From assembly GCA_002154585.1 (NCBI GenBank), contig MUNG01000143.1:129-37321 (forward strand): DNA of 37,193 nucleotides, read 5' to 3'. This DNA comes from Streptomyces pseudogriseolus. Lineage in GTDB: Bacteria > Actinomycetota > Actinomycetes > Streptomycetales > Streptomycetaceae. Shown here in pieces: positions 1-9,484 of this stretch; position 1 is the first letter of the stretch, and each line of letters begins with the position of its first letter. The notes beneath the pieces are model-generated. The model searched no databases. It saw only the letters and a list, made by a program, of their open reading frames with translations, and was not told the origin of the DNA. The translations under genes and the position numbers were made by a program.

Positions 1-1
1 C

Positions 2-1105
2 GACGGCGGGCCCGCCGTCGAGCGCCTGGCTGTCTCCGTGTACCGGATCCCGACTGATCTGCCGGGCGGCGACGCGACCCTGACCTGGGACGCGACCACT
101 TTGGTGCTGGTCGAGGCCACCGCGGCGGGCGTGACGGGCCTCGGCTTCACCTACGGCTCGCCCGCCACCGCCCCCGTCGTCAGGCAGGAGCTGGCGGACC
201 TCGTCGTCGGGCACGACGCCTTCGACGTCCCGGCCGCGGGCGACCGGATGAGCCGTGCTCTGCGTAACACGGGCAGGCCCGGCATCGGCGCCGGGGCCGT
301 ATCCGCCGTCGACACCGCCCTGTGGGACCTCAAAGCGCGCCTGCTGGACCTGCCGCTGGTGCGTCTGCTGGGCGCGGCCCGCGAGGAGGTCGCGGTGTAC
401 GGCAGCGGCGGTCTGACCACCTACGACGACACCCGGCTCGAAGAGCAGCTGCGCGGCTGGACCGAGCAGGGCGTCGGCCGCGTGAAGATCAAGGTCGCCG
501 AGTCCTGGGGCCGCAGGGAGGCCCGCGACCTGCACCGCACCGTGCTGGCCCGCCGTACCGTGGGCGACACCGCCGAGCTGTACGTCGACGCGAACGGCGG
601 CTACACCCGCAAGCAGGCCGTCCGCATGGCAGCCGCCCTGGCCGACCTCGGCGTCATCTGGCTGGAGGAACCCGTCTCCTCCGACGATCTGACCGGGTTG
701 CGCGAGGTGCGCGAGGCCGTCGCCCCCGACGTCGCGGCAGGCGAGTACGGCTACGACCTGCCGTACTTCGCCCGGATGGCCGCCTCGGGAGCCGTCGACT
801 GCCTCCAGGCCGACGTCACCCGCTGCGGCGGCATCACCGTCTGGCTCCGCGCCGCGGCCGTGGCCGAAGGACTCGGCCTGCACATCTCGGGCCACTGCGC
901 TCCGCACCTGCACGCCCACGTCGCCGCAGCCGTGCCCAACACGCGCCACCTGGAGTGGTTCCACGATCATGTCCGCATCGAGAACATGATGTTCCACGGC
1001 ACCCTGGACCCGCGGGGCGGCACCGTCTCCCCCGGCGCCTCCGGCGAGCCGGGCCACGGCCTCACCCTGGACCGGGCGGCCGCCGACCGCTACCGCACCG
1101 CATGA
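2..1105 (+). CDS. Enolase-superfamily protein, mandelate racemase/muconate lactonizing type (5' partial)
   Basis: Probable sugar-acid dehydratase or racemase acting on a carboxylate through a Mg2+-stabilised enolate; the substrate cannot be read from sequence. The barrel residues are in order: the KIK general base (nt about 485-493), metal ligands in YVDANGG, WLEEPV and AAGEYGYD, then QADVTRCGG and the SGHCAPHLHAH histidine region, with a late HLEW glutamate. This pattern fits the mandelate racemase subgroup with its Asp-His dyad. The frame is open to the left edge and reads VERLAVSVYRIPTDLPGG, a typical family N-terminus, so the true start probably lies outside the window; the first start codon inside it is GTG at 38. 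The stop overlaps the ATG of the next gene (ATGA), implying translational coupling with the GH15 gene. Confidence 0.85.
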   Translation, partial: DGGPAVERLAVSVYRIPTDLPGGDATLTWDATTLVLVEATAAGVTGLGFTYGSPATAPVVRQELADLVVGHDAFDVPAAGDRMSRALRNTGRPGIGAGAVSAVDTALWDLKARLLDLPLVRLLGAAREEVAVYGSGGLTTYDDTRLEEQLRGWTEQGVGRVKIKVAESWGRREARDLHRTVLARRTVGDTAELYVDANGGYTRKQAVRMAAALADLGVIWLEEPVSSDDLTGLREVREAVAPDVAAGEYGYDLPYFARMAASGAVDCLQADVTRCGGITVWLRAAAVAEGLGLHISGHCAPHLHAHVAAAVPNTRHLEWFHDHVRIENMMFHGTLDPRGGTVSPGASGEPGHGLTLDRAAADRYRTA

Positions 1106-2898
1106 CCCGGCCCGGCGAAACCGACGATGCGGCCGCGGCCAGCGGGGCGGACAGCCCCTGGACCCTGCGCGACTACGCCCTGATCGCCGACGGGGAGCGC
1201 GGGGCCCTCATCGATCCGCGCGGAGGTATCGCCTGGCTGTGCGCACCCGCCTGGCACGACGGCGCCGTCTTCAACGGCCTCCTGGGCGGCCCCGGCCGGT
1301 TCCGGGTCCGTCCCGCCGACCGGTGGAACGTGTGGGGCGGCTACTACGAGGACGGCACCCTCATCCGCGTCAGCCGGTGGGTCACCGCCGCCGGCATCGT
1401 GTCCTGCCGGGAGGCCCTGGCGGTGCCGGCCGACACGGGGCGCCTGGTGCTGCTGCGGCAGATCCGTGCCGTCCGCGGCGCCGCGGTCGTCGACGTCGAC
1501 CTCGACGTGCGCGCCGGCTACGGGCGGCATCCCATGACGCAGCTCCGGCAGGACGGCGGCGCTTGGCGGGCACGCTCCGGCGCCCTGCACGTGAGGCTCA
1601 CCGGGGCCGAGGACGCCCGCCATGACCCGGACGGCGGGTTGCACGCCCGCGTGCGCCTGCCGGAGGGCGGCGCCCACGACCTGGTCCTGGAACTGGCCAC
1701 GGAGCCGGGCAGCACCCCCCTCGACCCGCCTTCCCTGTGGAACGCCACCGAACGGTGGTGGAAGCGCGTCGTGCCGGACTGCTCGGACACCGCCGCCCCT
1801 CGCGACACCCGCATGGCGTACGCGGTCCTGAACGGACTGACCAGTGCCGCGGGGGGCATGGTCGCCGCGGCCACCACCTCGCTGCCCGAACGCGCCGACA
1901 CCGGCCGCGACTACGACTACCGGTACGCCTGGGTCCGCGACCAGTGCTACGCCGGCATCGCGGTCGCCGCACACGGCCCGCACCCGCTGCTGGAACGCGC
2001 GGTGCGCTTCGTCGCCGACCGCATCCTGGAGGACGGCGCCGCACTGCGTCCCGCCTACACGGTGAGCGGCGGCCGGCTGCCCGCCGAGCGGCCCCTGCCG
2101 GTCGTCGGCTATCCCGGGGGCGGTGACCGGGCCGGGAACCGGGCGGGCCGGCAGTTCCAGCTCGACGTCTTCGGCGAGGCGCTCCAGCTGTTCGCGGCAG
2201 CCGCCCGCCACGACGTCCTGGACGCCCGGGCGGCCGAAGCCGCCGCCCGGGCCGCCGAAGCCGTCGCGGACCGCTGGACCCAGCCGGACGCCGGGCTGTG
2301 GGAGCTGGAGGACCGCTGGTGGACCCATTCCCGTCTCTGCTGCGTCGTCGGTCTGCGCGACCTGTCACGGGAGCTGCGCACTCCCGCGTCGGCGGACTGG
2401 TCCCGACTGGCCGATCGGATCCTCGCGGCCACCCGGTCCCGCTGCGTCCATCCCGACGGTCACTGGCAGCGCGCCGACGACGACACCGGGCCGGAGGCGG
2501 CCCTGCTGCTGCCGTTGGCGCGCGGGGCGGTGCCGCGCACCGATCCCAGTCTCTCCCGCACTCGCTCCGAGGTGGCGCGCCATCTGGCGAAGGACGGTTA
2601 CGTGTACCGCTTCCGGCACGGGGACGAACCGCTGGGCGACGCGGAGGGCGCCTTCCTGCTGTGCGGCTTCACGATGGCGCTGGCCGCCCACGTACAGGGC
2701 CGGCCCGCCGAGGCGGCGCGGTGGTTCGAGCGGACCCGCTCGGCGTGCGGGCCCACCGGACTGTTCGCCGAGGAGTACGACGTGGCGCAGCGCCAGTTGC
2801 GGGGCAATCTGCCTCAGGGGTTCGTCCACGCCCTGCTGCTCGAGTGCTCGGCACGGTTCGGGAAGGCCCCGGACGAGGAGTCGTCGGCCGGCTGGTGA
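1102..2898 (+). CDS. Glycoside hydrolase family 15 protein (glucoamylase/trehalase-like)
   Basis: 598 residues, probably cytoplasmic because no signal peptide is visible. The N-terminal beta-sandwich begins with a GH15-type signature (YALIADGERGALIDPRGGIAWLCAP). The (alpha/alpha)6 catalytic domain has RYAWVRDQCYAG, the LWELEDRWWTHSR region bearing the probable general acid Glu, and FAEEYD followed by RGNLPQGFVHALLL, bearing the probable general base Glu. Family members release glucose from alpha-glucans or cleave trehalose; the specificity cannot be decided here. The start at 1102 was chosen because its ATG overlaps the stop of the enolase-superfamily gene and the family N-terminus follows at once; the longer upstream open frame is arginine-rich shadow sequence. 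The shared operon suggests carbohydrate or sugar-acid use. Confidence 0.88.
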   Translation: MTRPGETDDAAAASGADSPWTLRDYALIADGERGALIDPRGGIAWLCAPAWHDGAVFNGLLGGPGRFRVRPADRWNVWGGYYEDGTLIRVSRWVTAAGIVSCREALAVPADTGRLVLLRQIRAVRGAAVVDVDLDVRAGYGRHPMTQLRQDGGAWRARSGALHVRLTGAEDARHDPDGGLHARVRLPEGGAHDLVLELATEPGSTPLDPPSLWNATERWWKRVVPDCSDTAAPRDTRMAYAVLNGLTSAAGGMVAAATTSLPERADTGRDYDYRYAWVRDQCYAGIAVAAHGPHPLLERAVRFVADRILEDGAALRPAYTVSGGRLPAERPLPVVGYPGGGDRAGNRAGRQFQLDVFGEALQLFAAAARHDVLDARAAEAAARAAEAVADRWTQPDAGLWELEDRWWTHSRLCCVVGLRDLSRELRTPASADWSRLADRILAATRSRCVHPDGHWQRADDDTGPEAALLLPLARGAVPRTDPSLSRTRSEVARHLAKDGYVYRFRHGDEPLGDAEGAFLLCGFTMALAAHVQGRPAEAARWFERTRSACGPTGLFAEEYDVAQRQLRGNLPQGFVHALLLECSARFGKAPDEESSAGW

Positions 2899-3226
2899 AC
2901 GTCCCCGGCGTGACTGGCGAGCCGTGCGCCACCGCCCGCGGGTGGTGAGGCGCCCTGCCGCTGAGCGGCTGCTCCGGGTCCCCGCGCGTGCCGAAGCCCG
3001 GCCATGCGGTTGTCCGCGACCGGCCCGAGCGTGCCCGGCGACGGCCGGCCGACGTCGTCGTGCGCCGGCACCGATACGGTGGTCACCGCGACCGCCGCCG
3101 GCCACGGCGCCGGCATTCCGGCCTGTCCCGCACCGCGGAGGTTTCGCGCCGCGCGGCCCGAGTCGGGAGGTTAGACGAGGCGGCTTCCGCAGTCGTGCGT
3201 GCCAGGTTTCCGCGGGAGGGAACAGC
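2899..3226. other. Intergenic region without a recognisable gene
   Basis: The 328 bases between the GH15 gene and the small membrane protein contain only arginine/proline-rich shadow frames. No convincing terminator with a U-tract is visible; short GC hairpins such as CCGCTGAGCGG are expected by chance at this GC content. A ribosome site (GGGAGGG) lies just before the GTG at 3227. A GGTTAGAC element near 3170 also occurs upstream of ctaD (near 13735, minus strand), which may hint at a shared promoter type but is weak. Confidence 0.4.
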
Positions 3227-3541
3227 GTGAGTGAGGTGCCGAAGCGGCGTTCAGTCTTGGGAGCTCTCGGGATCGCGGCCGCCGGCTTGACGCTGCTCGC
3301 CGTCGCCGGCTGGTCCCTGAGCGAGCTGGTCGCTGCCGGCTCCCCCGAGGGGCCCGTTCGGGAGCTCGACGGTGCGGGGGCCTGGGTGGCGGCGTACGCG
3401 CGGGCCGTCGCCGCCGGGTCGTGGGGGGCGGCGCGTGTCTGTCTGACCCTGGCCGTCCTGGTGCTGGCGCTGAGGGGTGCCTCGCTGCTCGTCAAGACGC
3501 TGGGCCGGGCCTTCCGGCGGCCGAGCCGGTCGGCATCCTGA
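3227..3541 (+). CDS. Small two-helix membrane protein, unknown function
   Basis: 104 residues from GTG 3227, preceded by a strong GGGAGGG ribosome site seven bases upstream. The N-terminus is basic (SEVPKRRS), followed by a hydrophobic segment at about residues 9-31 (LGALGIAAAGLTLLAVAGW) and a second at about 65-85 (VCLTLAVLVLALRGASLLV), with a basic tail (GRAFRRPSRSAS). This suggests a hairpin membrane protein with both ends inside. I do not recognise a family. It stands alone between the GH15 and DUF4396 genes. The ribosome site and sensible hydropathy support it as real; the small size and lack of a known homologue keep confidence moderate. Confidence 0.55.
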   Translation: MSEVPKRRSVLGALGIAAAGLTLLAVAGWSLSELVAAGSPEGPVRELDGAGAWVAAYARAVAAGSWGAARVCLTLAVLVLALRGASLLVKTLGRAFRRPSRSAS

Positions 3542-3881
3542 CCCCGGCCCGTCCTGTCCGAACGAACCGCGGAGCCGGCCGTTCACCGACCAGGGCCGCC
3601 GCTCCCTCTCGGTGAATCGGTCACTGGATCCAGTGCCACACTCACCCGGCCTTTTCCGCGACCATGCGGCAGAGCGGTCCGGTAGGGGCGGGCTGTCCGC
3701 GAAAGACCCCCTGGCACTCCTCACCCCCGTCCGCTCGCCGTCGGCGACCTGCGTCAGCTGTACCCGCACACCACGGCGGCGCCCCCGGCTCGGTCGCGCA
3801 CCGGCCGGGCGAGTGACCGACGAATGACGCGGGTACCCAGGCGTCCGATCGCGTGGCCGAGAAGACGAACGGACGAAGAGC
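3542..3881. other. Intergenic region upstream of the DUF4396 gene
   Basis: 340 bases with no credible gene. It contains a 14-bp perfect palindrome (listed separately, 3622-3635) that could be an operator for the downstream gene. I could not assign -35/-10 elements with confidence. Confidence 0.4.
3622..3635. promoter_or_regulatory. 14-bp perfect palindrome, possible operator
   Basis: CACTGGATCCAGTG is its own reverse complement. It lies about 245 bases upstream of the DUF4396 start and 80 bases after the preceding stop, in non-coding DNA. The symmetry fits a dimeric regulator site, but no regulator gene is adjacent and no promoter is clearly positioned. Confidence 0.3.
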
Positions 3882-4586
3882 ATGGCAGAGCAGATGGAAC
3901 CGGCGGGGTGGCTCGAGGCTCTGGGCTGGTTCAGCCTGAGTGTGGCCTTCGCCTGCGCGCTGGTCATCCTGGCGGACGTCTTCCTCTTGGGCCGCCGACA
4001 GCACATGTGGATCATGAACCTGGTCTATCCCGTGACGGCCCTGTACTGGGGACCGGTGGCCCTGTGGTTCTACTACGCCCATGGCCGTCGCACCTCCGAG
4101 CCGGCTGTCGCGGAACACGGCATGCCCGACTCGGACAAGCTGCCGGACTGGAACGTCCAGTCCAAGGCGATCAGTCACTGCGGGGCCGGCTGCACGCTCG
4201 GCGACATCGCCGCGGAGTGGCTGGTCCTCGCAACGTCGCTCACCCTGGCGGGCAAGGCCCTCTACGCGGACTTCGCCCTGGACTTCGCCTTCGCCTGGGT
4301 CCTGGGCGTCGTCTTCCAGTACTTCACCATCGTTCCCATGCGCGGCATCGGACGGCTCAGGGGCATCTGGGCAGCTGTGAAGGCCGACACCCTGTCCATC
4401 GTCGCCTTCCAGATCGGGCTGTTCTTCGGCATGTGGCTCTACCAGGAGATCATTTTCTCGCCGGGCCTGCCCAAGACCACGGCCGCCTACTGGATGATGA
4501 TGCAGCTCTCCATGGTCCTCGGCTTCTTCACCGCGTGGCCCGTCAATGCCTGGCTGGTCCGGGCCGGCTGGAAGGAGAGGATGTGA
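3882..4586 (+). CDS. DUF4396 domain-containing membrane protein
   Basis: 234 residues with about six hydrophobic segments: roughly 10-31, 38-62, 108-125, 130-150, 170-190 and 200-225. The central SHCGAGCTLGDIAAEW motif, with one His and two Cys beside a membrane segment, is the hallmark of the DUF4396 family; such a cluster could bind a metal or be redox-active, but the function is unknown. The ribosome site before the ATG is weak (GAAGAG). The gene is convergent with the antiporter gene that ends at 4663 and seems monocistronic. Confidence 0.85.
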   Translation: MAEQMEPAGWLEALGWFSLSVAFACALVILADVFLLGRRQHMWIMNLVYPVTALYWGPVALWFYYAHGRRTSEPAVAEHGMPDSDKLPDWNVQSKAISHCGAGCTLGDIAAEWLVLATSLTLAGKALYADFALDFAFAWVLGVVFQYFTIVPMRGIGRLRGIWAAVKADTLSIVAFQIGLFFGMWLYQEIIFSPGLPKTTAAYWMMMQLSMVLGFFTAWPVNAWLVRAGWKERM

Positions 4587-4627
4587 CGGCCCGCTCCGGT
4601 CCGTGCTCAGCGCCCTGGCGAGGACGG

Positions 4628-4649
4628 GCCCGTACGCCTGTCAACGGGC
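4628..4649. terminator. Possible bidirectional terminator hairpin
   Basis: GCCCGT (4628-4633) and ACGGGC (4644-4649) form a six-pair stem with a 10-base loop in the 76-base gap between the convergent DUF4396 and antiporter genes. There is no U-tract, which is common in high-GC actinobacteria. The support is position plus symmetry. Confidence 0.3.
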
Positions 4650-4662
4650 GGTCCGACGGACG

Positions 4663-6128
4663 TCACGTCGGGTGGCTGGTGAACAGCTGCGCGCACGTCT
4701 TCTCGTCGTCCCCCGTCAGCAGCAGCACCTCGTCGCCCGTGCGCAGGCGCGTGGAGCCGCTCACGGGGAGCAGGCGTCCCTCGCGCACGACGAGGCTGAT
4801 CCAGGTGTCCTCGCCGATGTCGAGTTCCTCGATAGTGGCGCCGTCGGCCGGGGAGCCCTCCGCGACCACGTGGCGGGCCACGCCTTCCGGGCGGTCGCGC
4901 AGGCGTACCCCGAGGGCCCACGGCTCCAGTTCCACCGACCGCGTCGGCACCCGGCACCATCGCGCCACGGTCGGCACCAGCGACCCCTGGACCACGACGG
5001 AGAAGACGACCACGACGAAGACGATGTCGTAGAGGCGATCGGCGTCCGCGACCTGCGAGCTGACGATGTAGCTGCCGAGAAGCACCGGGACGGCGCCCTT
5101 GAGTCCGGTGAAGGCGAGGAACACCCTCTCCCCCGTGCTCATCCGCATGCGCGACAGCAGGACAGCCATGACGACCGGACGCACGACCAAGGCGAGCACC
5201 ACCGCCAGGACCAGCCCGTCCGTCCACGCGCCTTCGGCGGTGAACGTCCACAACGGCACGGTCAGCCCCAGCACGGCGAAGGCGACGACCTCGCCGAGGC
5301 TGCCCAGTGCGGTGTGGAAGCGTTCGATCTCCCTCTTGTAGGGGCCCGGACGTCGCCGAGCAGGATGCCTGCCACGAAGACGGCCAGAAACCCGGAGCCG
5401 TGGGCGACCGTCGCCAGTCCGTAGATCGCGAAGGCCCCCGCGAGCGTGCGCAGCGGGTACAGGCCCTCGGCGGGCAGGGCGACCCTGCGCATCAGCCATT
5501 TGAGCACCCACCCGCCCGCGGCCCCGAGCGCCGCGCCGACGACCATTTCCTGGACGAAGAGCAGGGCCGTGTGACCTGCCGTGCCGAGCGCCGAGCCGCT
5601 GGAGCTGCCCAGCAGGCCGGCCATCAGCGCGATGCCCACCGGGTCGTTGGCGCCGGACTCGCCGGGCAGCAGCACTCCGGTGCGGCCGGTGATCCGGCGG
5701 CGGCCGAGCACCGAGAAGACGACGGCCGGGTCGGTCGGGGCGAGAGCCGTGCCCAGCAGCAGGGCAGGGCGCCAGTCGAGACCGAGCAGTGTGTGCGCCG
5801 CGACGGCCAGCAGACCGGCGGTGGCGAAGGTGCCCAGTACACCGATGCCGAGGATGGCTCGGGCCTCCGGCCGGAAGCGCCGCCAGCCGAGGTCCATGCC
5901 GCCCTGGAAGAGCAGCACCACCAGGGCTACGGTGACCACGTCCTGCACCGTGGCGGTCGACAGGGTCCGCAGTCCGGGGAAGACGTCCACGGCGACTGCG
6001 GCCACCACCAGGAAGAAGGCGGGAGCCGGTACTCGGGTCCGCTCGCTCACGCGGTTCGACGCGACCGCGGCCATCCCGGCCAGCGCCACGACGAGAATCG
6101 CCAGTCCGAACGACCAGGTTCCCTCCAC
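4663..6128 (-). pseudogene. CPA1-family potassium(sodium)/proton antiporter with TrkA-C domain, frameshifted
   Basis: The product would be about 488 residues: ten or more membrane helices, then a C-terminal RCK/TrkA-C regulatory domain (about 405-488, EPWALGVRLRDR to LLLTGDDE). Antiporter signatures are intact, including LLGTALAPTDPAVVFSVLG and LLPGESGANDPVGIALM, resembling NhaP2/CvrA exchangers. The frame from ATG 6128 runs to GILLGDVRAP and then goes out of phase near 5341-5346; the neighbouring frame resumes exactly with YKREIERFHTALGSLGEVVAFAVLGLTV. One missing C in the coding-strand run (GCCCCTAC where GCCCCCTAC is expected) explains this. The rest is intact to the stop at 4663, so a sequencing error or recent mutation is likelier than old decay. 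It starts 17 bases after the dehydrogenase gene, so the two probably form an operon. Confidence 0.8.
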
Positions 6129-6145
6129 TCAGCGCACACCCTTCC

Positions 6146-9100
6146 TCAGTGGGTCGTACGGGTCGCCCGGACACGCCGGGCTCCGAGGGCGGCGGCGAGC
6201 AGGGCGGCACCCGCGCCGGCAAGCGGCAGCAGCGCGCGTCGCCGCGGAGCCCCGGGCCGGTCCGCCACGGGTTCCTTGCCGTGCAGGCCGGCCGCGAGGA
6301 CCTCCGCGAGGTGCAGCGGGGTGCGTCCGGTGCCGGCCTGGTCGACCTGGGTACGGCAGCTGAAGCCGTCGGCGAGGACCAGGGTCGAGTCGTCGGCCTG
6401 ACGCACGGCGGGCAGCAGCCCGGCCTCGGCGCAGGCCATGGACACGTCGTAATGTCCCTTCTCGAAGCCGAAGTTTCCGGCGAGTCCGCAGCATCCGGCG
6501 TCCAGGACATCGGCGTCGACCCCGGCGCGCCCGAGGATCTCCCGGTCGGCGTCGAACCCCATGACGGCGTACTGGTGGCAGTGGCGCTGGACGACCGCCC
6601 GGGCGTCGACCCGGGGCGGCCGCCAGTCGCCGGCGCGTTCCAGGAGGAGTTCGGCGAGCGTCCTGGTCCGGTCGCGCAGCCGCTCCACGTCCGGGTCCTT
6701 GGGCAGCAGTTCCACGGCGTCGGCGCGGAAGACGGCGGTGCAGCTCGGTTCCAGACCGACGACGGGGGTGCCCCGGCGCAGGTCCTCGCGGAGCACGTCG
6801 AGGGTGTGCCGCAGAACCCGTTGGGCGACGCCCAACTGCCCGGTGGAGATCCATGTCAGCCCGCAGCAGACCGCGCGGTCGGGGACCTTGACCCGGAAGC
6901 CGGCCGCTTCCAGGACCTCGACGGCGGCGCGGCCGATCGCGGGGTGGAAGTGGTCGGTGAACGTGTCGGGCCAGACCACGACCTCGCCCCGGTGTCCGTC
7001 ACCGCGCGGCCCGCCCCGTTCACGCCACCAGTCGGTGAAGCGCTGCTCGGCGAAAACCGGCACGTCACGCTCCGGTGCCACCCCGCCCAGCGCCTTCGCC
7101 GCCCGGGCCACCCAGGGCACGGACGTCAGGGCGTTGACGGTGCGGGGCGCGAGCGCGACGGCTCGTGCGACGGCGGGCAGCCAGCCCATCGAGTAGTGGG
7201 CGAGCGGCCGCAGCCGCCCTTTGTAGTGGTGGTGCAGGAACTCGGCCTTGTAGGTGGCCATGTCGACGTTGGCCGGGCAGTCCGTCTTGCAGCCCTTGCA
7301 GGCGAGGCACAGATCGAGGGCGTCGCGCACCTCGCCGGATTGCCAGCCGTCCGTCACCGGGGAGTCGCCGTCGTTGTTGACCATCTCGAACAGCAGGCGC
7401 GCGCGGCCCCGGGTGGAGTGCTCCTCCTCGCGGGTGGCACGGTAACTGGGGCACATCACCCCGCCTTCCAGGGAGCGGCACTTGCCCACTCCGACACAGC
7501 GGGCGGCGGCACGGCTGAACCTGCCGTCGTCGTGCGGGTAGGAGAAGACGGTCTCCGGTTCCCAGGGCAGGTAGTCGGCGCCCAGGCGCAAGTTCTCGTC
7601 GAGCCGGTAGGGAACGACGATCTTGCCCGGGTTCATGCGGTTGCCGGGATCGAACAGCCCCTTCAGCCGCTCGAAGCCCTCGATCAGCTCCGGCCCGAAC
7701 ATTCTCACCAGCAGCTCGCCCCGGGACTGGCCGTCCCCGTGCTCTCCCGACAGGGATCCGCCGTAGGAGACGACGAGGTCGGCTGCCTTCTCCACGAACG
7801 CCCGCATCCGGGCGATGCCTTCCTCCGACTCGAGGTCGAAGGGGATGCGGGTGTGGACGCAGCCGTGGCCGAAGTGGCCGTAGACCGAAGGGTGCCCGTA
7901 GTCGAACTCCTCGTACAGGCGCTTGAGGTCGCGCAGGTAGTCGCCGAGGCGGGGCACGGGAACGGCCGAATCCTCCCAGCCCTCCCAGGTGTCCGGCTTC
8001 CCGGGGACGTGCGCGGTCGCACCGAGCCCGGACTCGCGCACCCTCCACAGCTCTCCGATGTGCTGCGGGTCGTCGTACCAGGTGTGGCCGACGTCCTCGG
8101 GCTTGGCGTCGATGAGCGCCCTGGCCTGCTCCTCCACCTCCTCACGGGTGTCGCCGTTGAGCTGCACCAGCAGGTAGGCGCGTCCCTCGGGCAGTTCCTT
8201 CAACGCGTCAGGGTTGAGGTGCTTCTTCTGCTCGAAGTGGATCAGCTGGTGGTCCACCCCCTCCAGCGCGGCCGGCTCGTGCCGGAGGACGGCCGGTACG
8301 TGGTCGGCGGCCTGGCAGATGTCCTCGTACCCGAGGACGACCAGCGCGCTGTGCTTCGGTACGGGGACCAGTTCGAGTTCCGCGTGCAGGACGGTGACGA
8401 GCGTGGACTCGGATCCGGTGAGCAGCCCGGCGACATCGAATCCGTGCTCGGGCAGGAGCGAGTCCAGGTTGTAGCCGGAGACCCGGCGGGGGATGTCGGG
8501 GTAGCGCTCACGGACGAGGCCGGCGTACCGGTCGCGCACGGCGGTCATCCCGCGGTAGAGCTCCCCCACCCGCCCGTCGGCGGCCGTCAGCCGGCGCAGT
8601 TCGCCGTCGTCCGTCCGGCCCACCCACATGCGGACGCCGTCGTACGTGAGGACCTCCAGGCGGTGCAGGTTGTCGACGACCTTGCCGTACGCCTGGGCCG
8701 TCGACCCGCACGAGTTGTTGCCGATCATCCCGCCGATCGTGCAGTTCGGATGGGTGGCCGGCTTGGGGCCGTACATCAGGCCGTGTTCGGCGAGCTGTCG
8801 GTTCAGGTCGTCCAGCACGATGCCCGGTTCGACGACGCAGCGCCTGTTGTGCGTGTCGACGGAGACCAGCCGGTTGCAGTACTTGGTCCAGTCCAGGACC
8901 ACGGCGGTGTTGCAGCACTCGCCGGCGAGGCTGGTGCCACCGCCCCGCGACAGAAGCGGCGCCCCATGGTCACGGCACACCGCCACCGCCTCCCGGGCCG
9001 CCTCGACCGTGCGGGGGACGACGACGCCTATGGGCACCTGCCGGTAGTTGGAGCCGTCCGTCGAGTACGCCGCGCGGGTGCCCGCGTCGAAGCGCACCTC

Positions 9101-9199
9101 CCCGTCGACACGGGAGCGCAGGTCGCGCTCGAGAGCTCCCGCGTCGGTCCCCTCCCGCGGGCGCCTCACGACAGGCAGGGGCAGATCGACCGGGTCCAT
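6146..9199 (-). CDS. FAD- and Fe-S-binding dehydrogenase, YdiJ/GlcD-GlcF fusion type
   Basis: 1017 residues, close to E. coli YdiJ, a D-2-hydroxyacid (2-hydroxyglutarate) dehydrogenase. The order is a PCMH-type FAD domain (about 35-270, with VVPRTVEAAREAVAVC and SRGGGTSLAGECCN), an FAD-oxidase C-terminal domain (to about 560, with YGHFGHGCVHTRIPFD), an Fe-S region with CVGVGKC...MCPSYRATREEEHSTRGRA and CLACKGCKTDCPANVDM, then CCG-type cysteine domains (CCGLTW, CCGLAGNFGFEKGHY). It would oxidise a 2-hydroxyacid and pass electrons through Fe-S clusters to the respiratory chain. The start at 9199 has GGAGAG eight bases upstream; an ATG 14 codons earlier lacks this. Unusually, the C-terminus ends in a hydrophobic segment (LLPLAGAGAALLAAALGA) followed by arginines, as in a tail anchor. 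Confidence 0.9.
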   Translation of the reverse strand: MDPVDLPLPVVRRPREGTDAGALERDLRSRVDGEVRFDAGTRAAYSTDGSNYRQVPIGVVVPRTVEAAREAVAVCRDHGAPLLSRGGGTSLAGECCNTAVVLDWTKYCNRLVSVDTHNRRCVVEPGIVLDDLNRQLAEHGLMYGPKPATHPNCTIGGMIGNNSCGSTAQAYGKVVDNLHRLEVLTYDGVRMWVGRTDDGELRRLTAADGRVGELYRGMTAVRDRYAGLVRERYPDIPRRVSGYNLDSLLPEHGFDVAGLLTGSESTLVTVLHAELELVPVPKHSALVVLGYEDICQAADHVPAVLRHEPAALEGVDHQLIHFEQKKHLNPDALKELPEGRAYLLVQLNGDTREEVEEQARALIDAKPEDVGHTWYDDPQHIGELWRVRESGLGATAHVPGKPDTWEGWEDSAVPVPRLGDYLRDLKRLYEEFDYGHPSVYGHFGHGCVHTRIPFDLESEEGIARMRAFVEKAADLVVSYGGSLSGEHGDGQSRGELLVRMFGPELIEGFERLKGLFDPGNRMNPGKIVVPYRLDENLRLGADYLPWEPETVFSYPHDDGRFSRAAARCVGVGKCRSLEGGVMCPSYRATREEEHSTRGRARLLFEMVNNDGDSPVTDGWQSGEVRDALDLCLACKGCKTDCPANVDMATYKAEFLHHHYKGRLRPLAHYSMGWLPAVARAVALAPRTVNALTSVPWVARAAKALGGVAPERDVPVFAEQRFTDWWRERGGPRGDGHRGEVVVWPDTFTDHFHPAIGRAAVEVLEAAGFRVKVPDRAVCCGLTWISTGQLGVAQRVLRHTLDVLREDLRRGTPVVGLEPSCTAVFRADAVELLPKDPDVERLRDRTRTLAELLLERAGDWRPPRVDARAVVQRHCHQYAVMGFDADREILGRAGVDADVLDAGCCGLAGNFGFEKGHYDVSMACAEAGLLPAVRQADDSTLVLADGFSCRTQVDQAGTGRTPLHLAEVLAAGLHGKEPVADRPGAPRRRALLPLAGAGAALLAAALGARRVRATRTTH

Positions 9200-9484
9200 G
9201 AACAGCTCTCCACTGGGTGACGAGGGTGTGCCGACACGCACCGGCCGATGCCGGAGTCGGCCTGTCCGCCGGTGGGCGGGCGCCGCGCGGAGTCGGTCCT
9301 GGCCACGTTCCGTCAGGGCGCGCCTGCCGCTGCCCGCCGCTGGGCACCGCCCTCGTCCGGCGGACCGCGCCCGGGCGGCGACGGAACGGACCGGTCCATG
9401 ACCGCGTTCCGCCGCCGGCCGCTGCCGGGTCGGCGGAGGTGCGGACGCACCCGGGGACGGCTCACCGCACGCCTGCGCGGCGGG

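Noticed and set aside
322-1101. N-terminal extension of the GH15 gene back to 322
   Set aside because: The extension is Arg/Gly-rich and lies in the shadow of the enolase-superfamily gene; the GH15 N-terminal signature begins just after ATG 1102.
6149-9220. A 1023-codon plus-strand open frame opposite the dehydrogenase gene
   Set aside because: It mirrors the FAD/Fe-S dehydrogenase, has no family motifs, and reads as Gly/Val/Gln/Arg-rich low complexity.
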